DNA from: DATEPR01 sp036273855
Lineage (GTDB): Bacteria > Actinomycetota > Actinomycetes > Mycobacteriales > Pseudonocardiaceae
DNA length: 64,000 nucleotides
NCBI GenBank assembly: GCA_036273855.1
Contig: DASUGU010000029.1
Location: 62,001 to 126,000, forward strand
Direction: 5' to 3'
Under the pieces are notes generated by a model. The model was given only the letters and a program-made list of their open reading frames with translations. It did no database searches and was not told the DNA's origin. A program made the position numbers and the translations under genes. This document shows, in pieces, positions 11,058 to 20,725 of the stretch (its first letter is position 1; each line of letters starts with the position of its first letter).

Positions 11058-13279
11058 CGCTCACCTCGCGCCAGCAGCGCCACCGGGTACCGCGCCAGCA
11101 GGTCGGCCGGCGCCACCATGTCACCGCACGCCGTACCGGTCAGCACGTCGGTCCACCGGCCTGCGGGCAGCGCCAGCACGGTGTCCCGCCAGCCACCGGC
11201 CGCGGCCAGGCCGACCGGCAGCCGGGTGGTCAGGGTGACCAGGCCGGTGCGGGCGAACGCCAGCGCGTGCTCGGCGGCCGGGCCGTCCGCGGTGAGCGGG
11301 CGGTAACCGGTGAACAGTTCCGGCCGGTCCCGACGCAGCGTCAAAGCCTTGTGCACCACCAGAAGTTTCGCCGCGCCACTGTCGTCGACCGGCGGCAGCC
11401 AACCGTCGGCGAGCCTGGTCAGCAGCGACCGCCGGACGCCGTAGTCGACCGGCCTGCGGTTGTCCGGGTCGACCAGCGACAGGTCCCACAGCTCGCTGCC
11501 CTGATAGACGTCGGGCACGCCGGGTCCGGTGAGCTGCACCAGTTTCTGGCCCAGCGCGTTGGACCAGCCGGGCGCGCTGATCCGCGCGACGAACTCGCCG
11601 ACCTCACCGCCGAGCTCCGCGATGACCCGGTCCGGCCATGCGGCGACGGCCTGTTCGAACGGCTCGTCGGCGTCGGTCCACGACGTGCGCAGCTTGGCCT
11701 CGCGGGCCGCCTTGAGCAGGTAGTGGCGCATACGTTCGGCGCTGATCGGCCACGCGCCCACCAGCGACTGCCAGGCCAGCAGGTTCAGCGCGGGCTCGTC
11801 GATGGCGTGGGTCGCCGACCAGCGCGCCACGGCGGCGGCGAACTCGTCGGGCAGTTCGGCCAGCACGGCCAGCCGGGCGCGCACGTCCTCGGACCGCTTG
11901 GTGTCGTGTGTGGACAGTGTGGTCATGGTGCGCGGCCAGCCGGCCTCCCGGGCCGTCGCGGCGGCGTGGAAGTCGGCGGCCGGCACGCCGAACCGCTCCG
12001 GTGAGCCGCCCACCTCGTTCAGCGCGACGAACCGCGAGTACCGGTAGAACGCCGTGTCCTCGGTGCCTTTCGCGACCACCATGCCGGAGGTCTGCTGCAC
12101 CCTGGTGGCCAGCTCGCCACCCGCCCTGACCTGCCGGTCCAGCTCGGCGCCGGACACGGCCCGCGCCCAGTACCGCTCGCCCTCGGGCAGGTACGACCGG
12201 TACACCGGGAAGTCGATCATCGTTCGGGCCACGTCCTCGGTGGCCGTGGCGGCGTCGACACCGGTCACCAGTCCGGCGATCCGGCGCAGCTCGGCCACCA
12301 GGATGGTGTCGGTGACCAGCCGGCGGGACCGCTCGGTGACGGCGGCGAAATCGGTGTCGACGCCGGACTTCTCGGCCAGCGCGGTGAACGCGGCCTCGCC
12401 CGCCGGATCGACGAACACGCCACAGATCTCGCCCAGCGCGTCGTAGCCGGTGGTGCCGTCCACCGGCCAACTCGCCGGCAACGGCTCACCGGGCGCGAGG
12501 ATCTTCTCCACCACCAGCCACGCGTCCGGCGCGCCGGCCCGCAACCGGCGGAAGTAGCCGCCGGGATCGGCCAGGCCGTCCGGGTGGTCCACCCGCAGGC
12601 CGGTGACGTGCCCGCCGGCGACCCAGCGCAGCACGGCGCCGTGCGTGGCGTCGAACACCGCCGGGTCCTCGACGCGGACGGCGGCGAGCGTGGTGATGTC
12701 GAAGAACCGCCGGTAGTTCAGCTCGGCGTTGCCCCGCCGCCAGTTCACCAGTTCGTAGTGCTGCCGGTCGTGCACCTGGGCCGGCGTGCCTTCGCCCGTG
12801 CCTGGCGCGATCGGGAAGCGGTGCTCGTAGTAGTGGAGCTCGTCGCCGTCGACGGTGAGGTCGTCGAGCGAGTCGGAGCCGAGCACCGGCAGCAACAGCC
12901 GGCCGCGCGACCAGTCGATGTCGAAATGGCCGGCATACCGGGATTCCCGGCCGTGCCGCAGCACGTCCCACCACCATCGGTTGACCGGAGGCACCTCGAC
13001 CGACATGTGGTTGGGCACGATGTCCACCACCATGCCCATGCCGGCCGACCGCAACCGCCCGGCCAGCGCCAGAAAGCCCGTGTCACCGCCGAGCTCCGGC
13101 CGGGCGTGGGAGTGGTCGACGACGTCGTACCCGTGCGTCGAGCCGGGCACCGCGTCCAGCACCGGCGAGCAGTACAGCGCGTCGACCCCGAGCGCGCGCA
13201 GGTAGTCCACGACCGACCCGGCGTCGGCGAGCGTGAACGACGGCCGCAGCTGCACCCGGTAGGTGGAGCGCGGGGTCAC
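11054..13279 (-). CDS. treY: malto-oligosyltrehalose synthase TreY
   Basis: 741-residue GH13_26 enzyme converting the reducing-end alpha-1,4 bond of maltodextrins to the alpha,alpha-1,1 bond of trehalose. The N-terminus STYRVQLRPSFTLADAG and the motif DIVPNHMSV are diagnostic. The likely nucleophile is D231 in GLRVDHPDGL and the acid/base E258 in VVEKILAPGE. MTTLSTHDTKRSEDVRARL near residue 450 is the conserved third catalytic region. The GTG start overlaps the upstream glgX stop by 4 bp, and its own stop overlaps treZ. Together treY and treZ make trehalose from glycogen, independently of TreS. Confidence 0.96.
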   Translation of the reverse strand: MTPRSTYRVQLRPSFTLADAGSVVDYLRALGVDALYCSPVLDAVPGSTHGYDVVDHSHARPELGGDTGFLALAGRLRSAGMGMVVDIVPNHMSVEVPPVNRWWWDVLRHGRESRYAGHFDIDWSRGRLLLPVLGSDSLDDLTVDGDELHYYEHRFPIAPGTGEGTPAQVHDRQHYELVNWRRGNAELNYRRFFDITTLAAVRVEDPAVFDATHGAVLRWVAGGHVTGLRVDHPDGLADPGGYFRRLRAGAPDAWLVVEKILAPGEPLPASWPVDGTTGYDALGEICGVFVDPAGEAAFTALAEKSGVDTDFAAVTERSRRLVTDTILVAELRRIAGLVTGVDAATATEDVARTMIDFPVYRSYLPEGERYWARAVSGAELDRQVRAGGELATRVQQTSGMVVAKGTEDTAFYRYSRFVALNEVGGSPERFGVPAADFHAAATAREAGWPRTMTTLSTHDTKRSEDVRARLAVLAELPDEFAAAVARWSATHAIDEPALNLLAWQSLVGAWPISAERMRHYLLKAAREAKLRTSWTDADEPFEQAVAAWPDRVIAELGGEVGEFVARISAPGWSNALGQKLVQLTGPGVPDVYQGSELWDLSLVDPDNRRPVDYGVRRSLLTRLADGWLPPVDDSGAAKLLVVHKALTLRRDRPELFTGYRPLTADGPAAEHALAFARTGLVTLTTRLPVGLAAAGGWRDTVLALPAGRWTDVLTGTACGDMVAPADLLARYPVALLARGER

Positions 13280-15405
13280 TCAGCGCCCTGCGCGACGCGC
13301 TGCAGCACCACGAGCGACCGCGCCGTCACCATGATCGTGCCGCCGCCTGCCACCATCTCCTTGCCCGGGTCGGCCACCAGGTCACCGGTGGCGGTGTCGA
13401 TCACCACCGCCCACTCGGCGCCGTATCCGTTGCCCGGCAACGTGAACTCGATGTCCTCGTAGTGCGCGTTGAACGCCATCAGGAACGAGTCGTCCAGCAC
13501 GTCCATGCCGCGCTCGTCCAGGTCCGGGATGCCCTCGCCGTTGAGGAACACGACGATGGCCTTGCCGAAGCCGTCGTCCCAGTTCTGTTCCTTCATCTCC
13601 TCGCCGGAGGGCGTGAACCAGGCGATGTCACCGAGTTCGTCGCCGGTCCGGATCGGCTTGCCGGCGAAGAACCGGCGGCGCCGGAACACCGGGTGGTTCT
13701 TGCGAAACGCGGTCAGCGAAGCCACGAACTCGATCAGTTCACTGTCTTCGGAGGACAGTGACCAGTCCACCCAGGACAGTTCGCTGTCCTGGCAGTAGGC
13801 GTTGTTGTTGCCCTGTTGGGTGCGGCCTAGTTCGTCGCCGTGCAGCAGCATCGGCACGCCCTGGGAGAGCAGCATGGTGACCAGCATGTTCCTGCGCTGC
13901 CGGTGCCGCAACGCGAGGATCTCCCGGTCGTCGGTCCGTCCTTCGACACCGCAGTTCCACGACCGGTTGTCGTCCGAGCCGTCGCGGCCGTCCTCGCCGT
14001 TGGCCTCGTTGTGCTTGTGGTCGTAGGACACCAGGTCGGCCAGGGTGAAGCCGTCGTGCGCGGTGACGAAGTTGATCGACGCGAACGGCCGGCGCCCGTC
14101 GTCCTGGTAGAGATCGGACGAACCGGTGATCCGGGAGGCGAACTCGCCCAGAGTGGCCGGTTCACCGCGCCAGAAGTCGCGCACGGTGTCCCGGTACTTG
14201 CCGTTCCACTCCGTCCACACCGGCGGGAAGTTGCCCACCTGGTACCCACCTGGACCGACGTCCCACGGCTCGGCGATCAACTTCACCTGGCTGACCACCG
14301 GGTCCTGCTGCACCAGGTCGAAGAACGTGGACAGCCGGTCCACGTCGTAGAACTCGCGGGCCAGCGCCGAGGCCAGATCGAAGCGGAACCCGTCGACGTG
14401 CATCTCGGTGACCCAGTAGCGCAGCGAGTCCATGATGAGCTGGAGCGTGTGCGGGCTGCGCACGTTCAGCGAGTTGCCGGTGCCGGTGTAGTCCATGTAG
14501 TACTGCGGCGTGTCGTCGACCAGCCGGTAGTAAGCCTCGTTGTCGATGCCCCGCATGGACAGCGTCGGGCCCATGTGGTTGCCCTCGGCCGTGTGGTTGT
14601 AGACGACGTCGAGGATCACCTCGATGTCGGCCTCGTGCAGGACCCGCACCATGCCCTTGAACTCCTGCACCTGGGCGCCCGCGCCGGACAGCGACGAGAA
14701 CTCGTGGTGCGGGGCGAAGAACCCGATCGTGTTGTAACCCCAGTAGTTGCGCAGGCCGCGGTCGCTCAGGCCGTGGTCGGTGACGAACTGGTGCACCGGC
14801 ATCAGCTCGATCGCGGTCACGCCCAGCTTGGTCAGGTGCTCGATGACCGCGGGATGGGTCAGGCCGGCGTACGTGCCGCGCTGCTGTTCCGGCACATCGG
14901 GGTGCAGCATCGTCAGGCCCTTGACGTGGGCCTCGTAGATGACGGACTCGTTGTAGGGAATGCGTGGCGCGCGGTCGTTGGCCCAGTCGAAGAACGGGCT
15001 CACCACGACCGAGTACGGCACGTGGCCCGCCGAGTCGGCGTCGTTGCGCTGGTCGGGTGAGGCGAACTGGTAGCCGAACAGCGACTCGTCCCAGTCCAGT
15101 TCGGGCTCGATCGCCTTGGCGTACGGGTCGATCAGCAGCTTCGCCGGGTTGCAGCGCAATCCCTGCGCCGGGTCGTACGGGCCGTGCACCCGGAATCCGT
15201 AGCGCTGCCCGGCACCGACGCCACGCAGGTAGCCGTGGTGCACGAAACCGTCCACCTCGGGCAGTGTCGACCGGGTCTCCTGACCCTGGTCGTCGAACAG
15301 GCACACCTCAACCGACGTCGCCACCTCGGAGAACAGCGCGAAGTTGGTGCCGACGCCGTCGTACGTGGCGCCGAGCGGGTAGGGCCTTCCTGGCCAGAGC
15401 CGCAC
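13276..15405 (-). CDS. glgX: glycogen debranching enzyme GlgX/TreX (first copy)
   Basis: 709-residue GH13_11 debranching enzyme. The CBM48-like N-terminus (YPLGATYDGVGTNFALFSEV) is intact. The barrel carries the likely nucleophile D343 in GFRFDLASALARE and acid E379 in LIAEPWDVG. The GTG at 15405 is supported by GAGGGAG 8 nt upstream. Directly upstream of treYZ, it fits the TreX role of supplying linear maltodextrins to TreY. It differs from the downstream copy, for example in its acidic insert around residues 110-150, which may mean different branch-length preference. Confidence 0.95.
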   Translation of the reverse strand: MRLWPGRPYPLGATYDGVGTNFALFSEVATSVEVCLFDDQGQETRSTLPEVDGFVHHGYLRGVGAGQRYGFRVHGPYDPAQGLRCNPAKLLIDPYAKAIEPELDWDESLFGYQFASPDQRNDADSAGHVPYSVVVSPFFDWANDRAPRIPYNESVIYEAHVKGLTMLHPDVPEQQRGTYAGLTHPAVIEHLTKLGVTAIELMPVHQFVTDHGLSDRGLRNYWGYNTIGFFAPHHEFSSLSGAGAQVQEFKGMVRVLHEADIEVILDVVYNHTAEGNHMGPTLSMRGIDNEAYYRLVDDTPQYYMDYTGTGNSLNVRSPHTLQLIMDSLRYWVTEMHVDGFRFDLASALAREFYDVDRLSTFFDLVQQDPVVSQVKLIAEPWDVGPGGYQVGNFPPVWTEWNGKYRDTVRDFWRGEPATLGEFASRITGSSDLYQDDGRRPFASINFVTAHDGFTLADLVSYDHKHNEANGEDGRDGSDDNRSWNCGVEGRTDDREILALRHRQRRNMLVTMLLSQGVPMLLHGDELGRTQQGNNNAYCQDSELSWVDWSLSSEDSELIEFVASLTAFRKNHPVFRRRRFFAGKPIRTGDELGDIAWFTPSGEEMKEQNWDDGFGKAIVVFLNGEGIPDLDERGMDVLDDSFLMAFNAHYEDIEFTLPGNGYGAEWAVVIDTATGDLVADPGKEMVAGGGTIMVTARSLVVLQRVAQGAE

Positions 15406-15474
15406 GTCCGCTCCCTCAGCAGCACCCGGCCGCGGCCGGGTTGGACAAGTTTCCCAAGCTAGCCGGGGCGGCGC

Positions 15475-17433
15475 TCACCGCGCACCGTGACCTGGGTCGC
15501 CCACCGTTGGGCGGGCGGCGCGCAACGCCGCCACCACTCGCCGTACGCGGTCGTCGGCGAAGAAGGCGTCCAGTGTGACAGGCAACGGGATGCGCCAGTT
15601 CGGGTACTGGTCGACCGTGCCCGGCAGGTTGGGCTGGCGGTGCTCGCCCACCACGTCGGCGGGCGAGGTGAGCAGCAGCCGGGCCGCCGCCCGCGCCAGC
15701 ACGGTGTGCAGTGCGACGACCGGATCGCCGGTGGGCACGCCCTCGGCGCGCAGCAGGTCGGACAGCGCCGCCCGGTCGGCCGCCGCCGACCGTTCCTCGT
15801 CGGCCACCGGACCGTCCAACATGCCCAGTTCGGCCCGCACCCGGACGTGTTCGCCGGACAGCCAGCCGGCCACGGTCGGCAGGTCGTGGGTGGTGATGCT
15901 CGCCATGGCATCCGGGTTCCACTCGTCCGGTGGCACAAACGGGTGACCCGGCGTATCCCAGTCACGCTGGAACCACAGCACCGCCGAGCTGAGCATCCCC
16001 CGTTCGTGCAGCGTGGTGGTCACCTCGGGCCGGACCGTGCCCAGGTCCTCGCCGACCACGACGGCACCGGCCCGGTGCGCCTCCAGGGCGAGGATGCCCA
16101 GCATGGCCTCGGCGTCGTAGTGCACGTAGGTGCCGCGCGAGGCGGGCTCGCCCGGCGGGATCCACCACAGCCGCCACAGCCCGGCGACGTGGTCGACGCG
16201 CACGCCGTGGGCATGCCGGAAGATGCCGCGGAGCATGTCCCGGAACGGCGCGTAGCCGAGCTGGGCGAGCCGGTCGGGCCGCCACGGCGGCAGGTTCCAG
16301 TCCTGGCCGAGCTGGCTGAACGCGTCCGGCGGCGCCCCGACCGTCACGTTCGGTGCGAACACGTCGCGCAGCGTCCAGGTGTCCGCGCCGCCGGGCCGCA
16401 CCCCGACCGGCAGGTCGTGGATGACGGCCACACCCATCGCCGACGCCTCCTGCCACACGGCCCGCAGTTGCGCCGCGCACAGGCTCTGCAGCCAGGCGTG
16501 GAACGCCACCCGGTCGTGGTCGGCGGGCGGGTCGGCGGCGTCCCGGACCTCCACCGGCCAGTCCCGCCAGTCCGGGCCGTGCGTCTCGGCGAGCGCGCAG
16601 TAGACGGCGAAGTCACGCAGGGCCGGATCGGCGGCCAGGTCGGCCTCGGCGATGGTGCGCGCAGCCGGGTATGCCGCCCACAGCAGTTCCAGCGCGTGGC
16701 ATTTGGCGTCCCAGACGGCGTCGTAGTCGATCAGGTCGGTGTCGTTCGCCGGCCGGCAGGCCAGCACCGCCACCCTGGTGGTGTCGTCGGCGGCCGCGAA
16801 CGCCTCGGTGGCCGTGACCCGCAGGTAGAGCGGGTTGAGGAAGCGGCGGCTGGCCGGCGAGTAGGGCGACCGTTCCACCGGATGGGTGGGGCTGACCGCC
16901 TGCACCGGGTTGACCAGCAGCACGCCCGCGCCCAGCTCGGCCGCCGACCGGCTGGCCATGGCGGCGAGGTCGCCGTAGTCGCCGATGCCCCACGAGCCCG
17001 CCGAGCGCAACGCGTAGAGCTGGATCATCCAGCCCCAGGCCGGGTCGACCTCGGGCAGCCGGTCCGGCACGACCACCACGACGACGTCCTGACCGGTGGT
17101 GGCCAGCCGGTGCCAGCCCAGTGGCAGGTCGGCGGGCAGTTCACCGGTGACGCCCTGCTCGGTGCCGTCCTCCAGGGTCAGCGTGCCCGGGCCGGGAATC
17201 GGGTATGCGATGCCTTCGCGGAGCACGACGGTCGGCGGCAGTCCACCCGATCGGGCGGACCGCACGGCGGCCAGTTCCCGGGCCACGTCCGCCGGGGTGC
17301 CGGCCTCGACGTCGAGCTGGGCCAGGACGGCGACCACGACGTCCTCGTCGACGACGACCTCCCGCTGGTCGGCGTTCTCGTAGCGCGTGGCCACGCCGTG
17401 GGCGGCGGCGAGCTCCACCAGGTCCGGATGCAC
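15475..17433 (-). CDS. malQ: 4-alpha-glucanotransferase MalQ (amylomaltase)
   Basis: 652-residue GH77 enzyme that disproportionates maltodextrins. The N-terminal ~150-residue region typical of actinobacterial MalQ (LVELAAAHGVATRYE) precedes the GH77 core beginning WGWMIQLYALRSAGSWGIGD. Catalytic candidates are D414 in GVRVDHVAGL, E462 in VVGEDLGTV and the Asp of THDLPTVAGW. The GTG at 17433 begins at the usual family N-terminus, but the ribosome-binding site is poor. A GGAG lies ~17 nt upstream and would better suit a CTG at 17442, so the exact start is uncertain. The gene begins 29 bp after the exporter gene and ends 69 bp before glgX. Confidence 0.93.
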   Translation of the reverse strand: MHPDLVELAAAHGVATRYENADQREVVVDEDVVVAVLAQLDVEAGTPADVARELAAVRSARSGGLPPTVVLREGIAYPIPGPGTLTLEDGTEQGVTGELPADLPLGWHRLATTGQDVVVVVVPDRLPEVDPAWGWMIQLYALRSAGSWGIGDYGDLAAMASRSAAELGAGVLLVNPVQAVSPTHPVERSPYSPASRRFLNPLYLRVTATEAFAAADDTTRVAVLACRPANDTDLIDYDAVWDAKCHALELLWAAYPAARTIAEADLAADPALRDFAVYCALAETHGPDWRDWPVEVRDAADPPADHDRVAFHAWLQSLCAAQLRAVWQEASAMGVAVIHDLPVGVRPGGADTWTLRDVFAPNVTVGAPPDAFSQLGQDWNLPPWRPDRLAQLGYAPFRDMLRGIFRHAHGVRVDHVAGLWRLWWIPPGEPASRGTYVHYDAEAMLGILALEAHRAGAVVVGEDLGTVRPEVTTTLHERGMLSSAVLWFQRDWDTPGHPFVPPDEWNPDAMASITTHDLPTVAGWLSGEHVRVRAELGMLDGPVADEERSAAADRAALSDLLRAEGVPTGDPVVALHTVLARAAARLLLTSPADVVGEHRQPNLPGTVDQYPNWRIPLPVTLDAFFADDRVRRVVAALRAARPTVGDPGHGAR

Positions 17434-17462
17434 GGCGCACAGCGTGCCATCTCCGGACCGAT

Positions 17463-18839
17463 TCAGTCGCGTGGCCGGGCGGCGAGTCCCACCGCCAGGC
17501 CGATCGCGGCCAGCACCGCAGCCACGACCATCGCACCCCGGAATCCGGCAGCCACCGAGCCGTAGCCACCCGCCGAGGTGAACGCCGCCGACGTCACCGC
17601 CACGCCGAACGCTCCGCCCAACTGCCGGACCGTGCTGAACACGCCGGACGCGGTGCTGATGTCGCCCCGCGCCACCGACCCCACCACGGCCTTGGTCAAC
17701 GCCGGCACGGCGACCGCCATCCCGAGCCCGACCAGCACCAGGGCACCGGCCAGTACCGGGTACGGGCGGGCCAGCACGGCCAGCAGCGAGGTGCCCAGCG
17801 TCAGCACGACCAGTCCGGCCACGGTCAGCGGCCGGGTACCGAGCCGGTCGGCCAGGGCACCGCTGCGCGCCGCGAGCGCCAGCGGCAGCACACCCAGCGG
17901 CAGCAGCCGCAGGCCGGCGGCCAGCGGTCCGTCGCCCAGCGCGTCCTGCAGGAACTGCGCGGTGAAGAACACCACCCCGGTGACGGACGCGGTGAGCAGG
18001 AACATGGCCCCGGCGGCGGTGGAGAACCCCCGCTCGGCGAACAGTCGCAGCGGCAGCATCGGCTCGGCCGCCCGGCGCTCGTACCCGATCAACGCGACCA
18101 GCGCGACGACACCCACCGCGAGCGAGCCGAGCACCGTGACGTCCCCCCACCCGACGCCCGCCGCGCGCACCACGCCCCACACCAGCGCCAGCGCGGCCAC
18201 CCCGCCGAGCACCAGCCCGACCGGATCGAGCGCCCGGCGGGTGCCCCGGCTGTCCGGCACCCTGGCCAGGGTCGCCACGGCGGCCACCACGCCGACCGGC
18301 ACGTTGATCCAGAAGATCCACGACCAGGACAGCGCCTGGGTGATCAACCCGCCCAGCACCGGGCCGAGCACGGTGGCCAGGCCGGTGACCGAACCGAACA
18401 CGCCCAGCGCCCACCCCCGCCGGTCGGCCGGGAAGGCCGCGTTGAGCAGGGCGAGCGACAGCGGCATCAGCACGGCGGCACCCACGCCCTGCACGGCCCG
18501 GGCGACGATCAGCTCGCCCGCCGACCCGGCCAGTGCGCACGCGGCCGATGCCGCCGAGAACAACAGCAGGCCACCCGCGTACACGCGGCCCCTGCCCCAC
18601 CGGTCGCCGAGCGACGCGGCGGTCATCATCAGGACGGCGAAGCTGAGCGTGTAGGCGTTGACGGTCCAGTCCAGCATGCCGATGGACGCGTGCAGCGCCT
18701 GCCGCAGCGCCGGCAGGGCCGTGGAGACGGCGAACAGGTCGAGGATCACCACGAACGAGCCGATCGAGGTCAGGACGAGCGTCCAGCGCCTGCCCGTGTC
18801 GGTGATCTGCCCGGCCGGGGACGGTGCGAAGGTGGTCAT
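17463..18839 (-). CDS. MFS drug:H+ antiporter, DHA2 (EmrB/QacA) type
   Basis: 458-residue integral membrane protein with about 14 predicted TM helices. The first TM (LVLTSIGSFVVILDLFAVSTALPAL) and DWTVNAYTLSFAVLMMTAASLGDRWGR are typical of DHA2 exporters, as is GPVLGGLITQALSWSWIFWINVPVG (motif C region). The substrate is unknown. The start at 18839 is placed at the usual family N-terminus. Upstream in-frame ATGs (to 18953) would run into the divergent sigma-factor gene, and none has a good ribosome-binding site. It heads the malQ operon, which may be coincidental. Confidence 0.88.
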   Translation of the reverse strand: MTTFAPSPAGQITDTGRRWTLVLTSIGSFVVILDLFAVSTALPALRQALHASIGMLDWTVNAYTLSFAVLMMTAASLGDRWGRGRVYAGGLLLFSAASAACALAGSAGELIVARAVQGVGAAVLMPLSLALLNAAFPADRRGWALGVFGSVTGLATVLGPVLGGLITQALSWSWIFWINVPVGVVAAVATLARVPDSRGTRRALDPVGLVLGGVAALALVWGVVRAAGVGWGDVTVLGSLAVGVVALVALIGYERRAAEPMLPLRLFAERGFSTAAGAMFLLTASVTGVVFFTAQFLQDALGDGPLAAGLRLLPLGVLPLALAARSGALADRLGTRPLTVAGLVVLTLGTSLLAVLARPYPVLAGALVLVGLGMAVAVPALTKAVVGSVARGDISTASGVFSTVRQLGGAFGVAVTSAAFTSAGGYGSVAAGFRGAMVVAAVLAAIGLAVGLAARPRD

Positions 18840-18936
18840 GCGGGGGTAGACACCGGGCCGGTCCGGAATCGAGCGCTCGATTTCGCGCACGATCGGTGTC
18901 TGTTCCTGCGTGGAACGACGACGCGAGAAGGTGATC

Positions 18937-19878
18937 ATGGCGGACGCGGACACGTTCGCCCGACTGGTCGAGCCGCACCGGCGGGAACTGCTGCTGCACT
19001 GCTACCGCGTCCTCGGCTCGCTCGCCGAGGCCGAGGACCTGGTGCAGGAGACGATGTTCGCGGCGTGGCGCGGGTTCGCCGCCTTCCAGGGCCGGTCGTC
19101 GGTGCGCACCTGGCTCTACCGCATCGCCACGAACCGCTGCCTCAACGCCGTCCGGGACCGGGAGCGCAGGCCGGCGCCCGCCCGGACGTTGCCGGAGCCG
19201 AGCCGGTACACCGAGATCACCTGGCTGGAGCCGTACCCGGACGTGCTGCTGGCCGAGCCGGGACCACTGGCCACGGTGGAGAGCCGGGAGGCCGTGTCGC
19301 TGGCGTTCGTCACCGCGATGCAGACCCTGCCGCCGCGCCAGCGGGCGATCCTGCTGCTGCGCGACGTGCTCGACTTCCGGGGTGCCGAGGTGGCGGACAT
19401 GCTGGCCACCACGGAGAGCGCGGTCGCCAGCGGACTGCGGCGGGCCCGGGCCGCGCTGGTCGATCGCGTGCCGGACGGCCCGGTGGCGCTGCCGGACTCA
19501 CCGACCGAGCGGCGCGTCGTGGCCGCGTTCGTCACCGCGTTCGAGGAGTGCGACGTGCCGGCGTTGCTGGCGCTGCTCACCGAGGACGCCTCGGTGAGCA
19601 TGCCGCCCTACCCCCAGGACTACGTCGGTCACGCCGCGATCGCGCGCTTCTTCACCGATTTCGGCTTCGCCAACGGCATGCGCTTCCGGTTGGTGGCCAC
19701 GCGGGCCAACGGGCAGCCCGCGTTCGGCCGCTACCGGGTCGACCCGGACGGGCCGGCCATCGCGCACGGGCTGACCGTGGTGACCCTGCGCGGGGACCGG
19801 ATCAGTCACGTGACCAGCTTCCTGAACGCCACCTCGGTGTTCGCCCGGTTCGGACTGCCGCTGACGCTGACCGACTGA
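18937..19878 (+). CDS. ECF RNA polymerase sigma factor with SnoaL-like C-terminal domain
   Basis: 313-residue sigma-70 family factor. Region 2 (LVEPHRRELLLHCYRVLGSLAEAEDLVQETMFAAWR) covers about residues 8-75, and region 4 (LPPRQRAILLLRDVLDFRGAEVADML) about residues 125-180. The remaining ~120 residues (AFVTAFEECDVPALLALLTEDASVSMPP) are a SnoaL-like fold, as in SigG/ECF56-type factors where the tail modulates activity in place of a separate anti-sigma factor. The start at 18937 has AGAAGG 6-7 nt upstream. It is divergent from the exporter (97 bp gap), and a DUF427 gene follows 64 bp downstream. Confidence 0.92.
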   Translation: MADADTFARLVEPHRRELLLHCYRVLGSLAEAEDLVQETMFAAWRGFAAFQGRSSVRTWLYRIATNRCLNAVRDRERRPAPARTLPEPSRYTEITWLEPYPDVLLAEPGPLATVESREAVSLAFVTAMQTLPPRQRAILLLRDVLDFRGAEVADMLATTESAVASGLRRARAALVDRVPDGPVALPDSPTERRVVAAFVTAFEECDVPALLALLTEDASVSMPPYPQDYVGHAAIARFFTDFGFANGMRFRLVATRANGQPAFGRYRVDPDGPAIAHGLTVVTLRGDRISHVTSFLNATSVFARFGLPLTLTD

Positions 19879-19904
19879 GCTGGCGGATCGTCCGGCCGAG
19901 GCGG

Positions 19905-19923
19905 AGTGTGGGTGTCCCACACT
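19905..19923. promoter_or_regulatory. 8-bp-stem hairpin upstream of the DUF427 gene
   Basis: AGTGTGGG-TGT-CCCACACT is a perfect 8-bp stem with a 3-nt loop. It begins 27 bp after the sigma-factor stop and ends 7 nt before the AGGAGG site of the DUF427 gene. There is no T-tract. It could be an mRNA hairpin, an attenuator or an operator. Confidence 0.5.
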
Positions 19924-19942
19924 CGACGACAGGAGGACCGTC

Positions 19943-20722
19943 GTGTCCGACCAACCGACTCGTGACTACCCGACCGCCGCCGTCGCGGAGAACCACATCG
20001 AGCCGGTGCCCAGGCGGGTGCGCGGGATCCTGGGCGGCGAGGTGGTGTTCGACACGACGAACGCGCGGTACGTCTGGGAATGGCCCTACTACCCGCAGTA
20101 CTACGTCCCGCTCGCCGACGTCCGGTCCGACCTGCTGGTCGACGAGGACCACGTGCAGCAACTCAAGCGCGGCAAGGCCCGCCGGCACGGGCTGCTGGTG
20201 GGCGACGTGGCCAAGCCGGGCACGGTCCGCGTCTACACCGAGGACGCGATCGACGGACTGGCCGGCATGGTGCGATTCGACTGGGCCGCGCTGGACGCCT
20301 GGTTCGAGGAGGACGAGCGGGTCTTCGTGCATCCGCGCAACCCGTACAGCAGGGTGGACGCGCTGCGCTCGACCCGGACCGTGCGGGTCGAGCTGGAGGG
20401 CGTGGTGCTGGCCGAGTCGTCGTCGCCGGTGCTGGTGTTCGAAACCGGCCTGCCGACGCGGTACTACCTCAACCGCACCGAGGTCGACTTCTCCCACCTG
20501 GAGGCCAGCCCGACGGTGACGGCGTGCCCGTACAAGGGTGAGACGACCGGCTACTGGTCAGTTCACATCGGCGACACCACGTACGCCGACCTGGCCTGGA
20601 GCTACGACTTCCCGACCCTGGCGCTCCAGCCGATCGCCGGACTCATCGCCTTCTACAACGAGAAGGTGGACATCTCCGTGGACGGTCGGAAACTCCTACG
20701 CCCGACGACACACTTCTCCTGA
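19943..20722 (+). CDS. DUF427 family protein
   Basis: 259-residue soluble protein with two DUF427-like halves. Residues ~20-110 include RVRGILGGEVVFDTTNARYVWE and residues ~145-255 include RVELEGVVLAESSSPVLVFE and CPYKGETTGYWSV. The CPYKGE and YWSV motifs are family hallmarks. The biochemical function is not established. The GTG at 19943 has a near-perfect AGGAGG site 7 nt upstream. It is probably expressed with the upstream ECF sigma gene or under its control. It is convergent with the interrupted membrane-protein gene, whose final stop is 3 bp away. Confidence 0.88.
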   Translation: MSDQPTRDYPTAAVAENHIEPVPRRVRGILGGEVVFDTTNARYVWEWPYYPQYYVPLADVRSDLLVDEDHVQQLKRGKARRHGLLVGDVAKPGTVRVYTEDAIDGLAGMVRFDWAALDAWFEEDERVFVHPRNPYSRVDALRSTRTVRVELEGVVLAESSSPVLVFETGLPTRYYLNRTEVDFSHLEASPTVTACPYKGETTGYWSVHIGDTTYADLAWSYDFPTLALQPIAGLIAFYNEKVDISVDGRKLLRPTTHFS

Positions 20723-20725
20723 CCA

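Noticed and set aside
15475..18999. 1174-residue minus-strand ORF read as one giant protein
   Set aside because: Only the 3' part (to 17433) is MalQ. The rest is an alternative frame of the DHA2 exporter gene, kept open by high GC.
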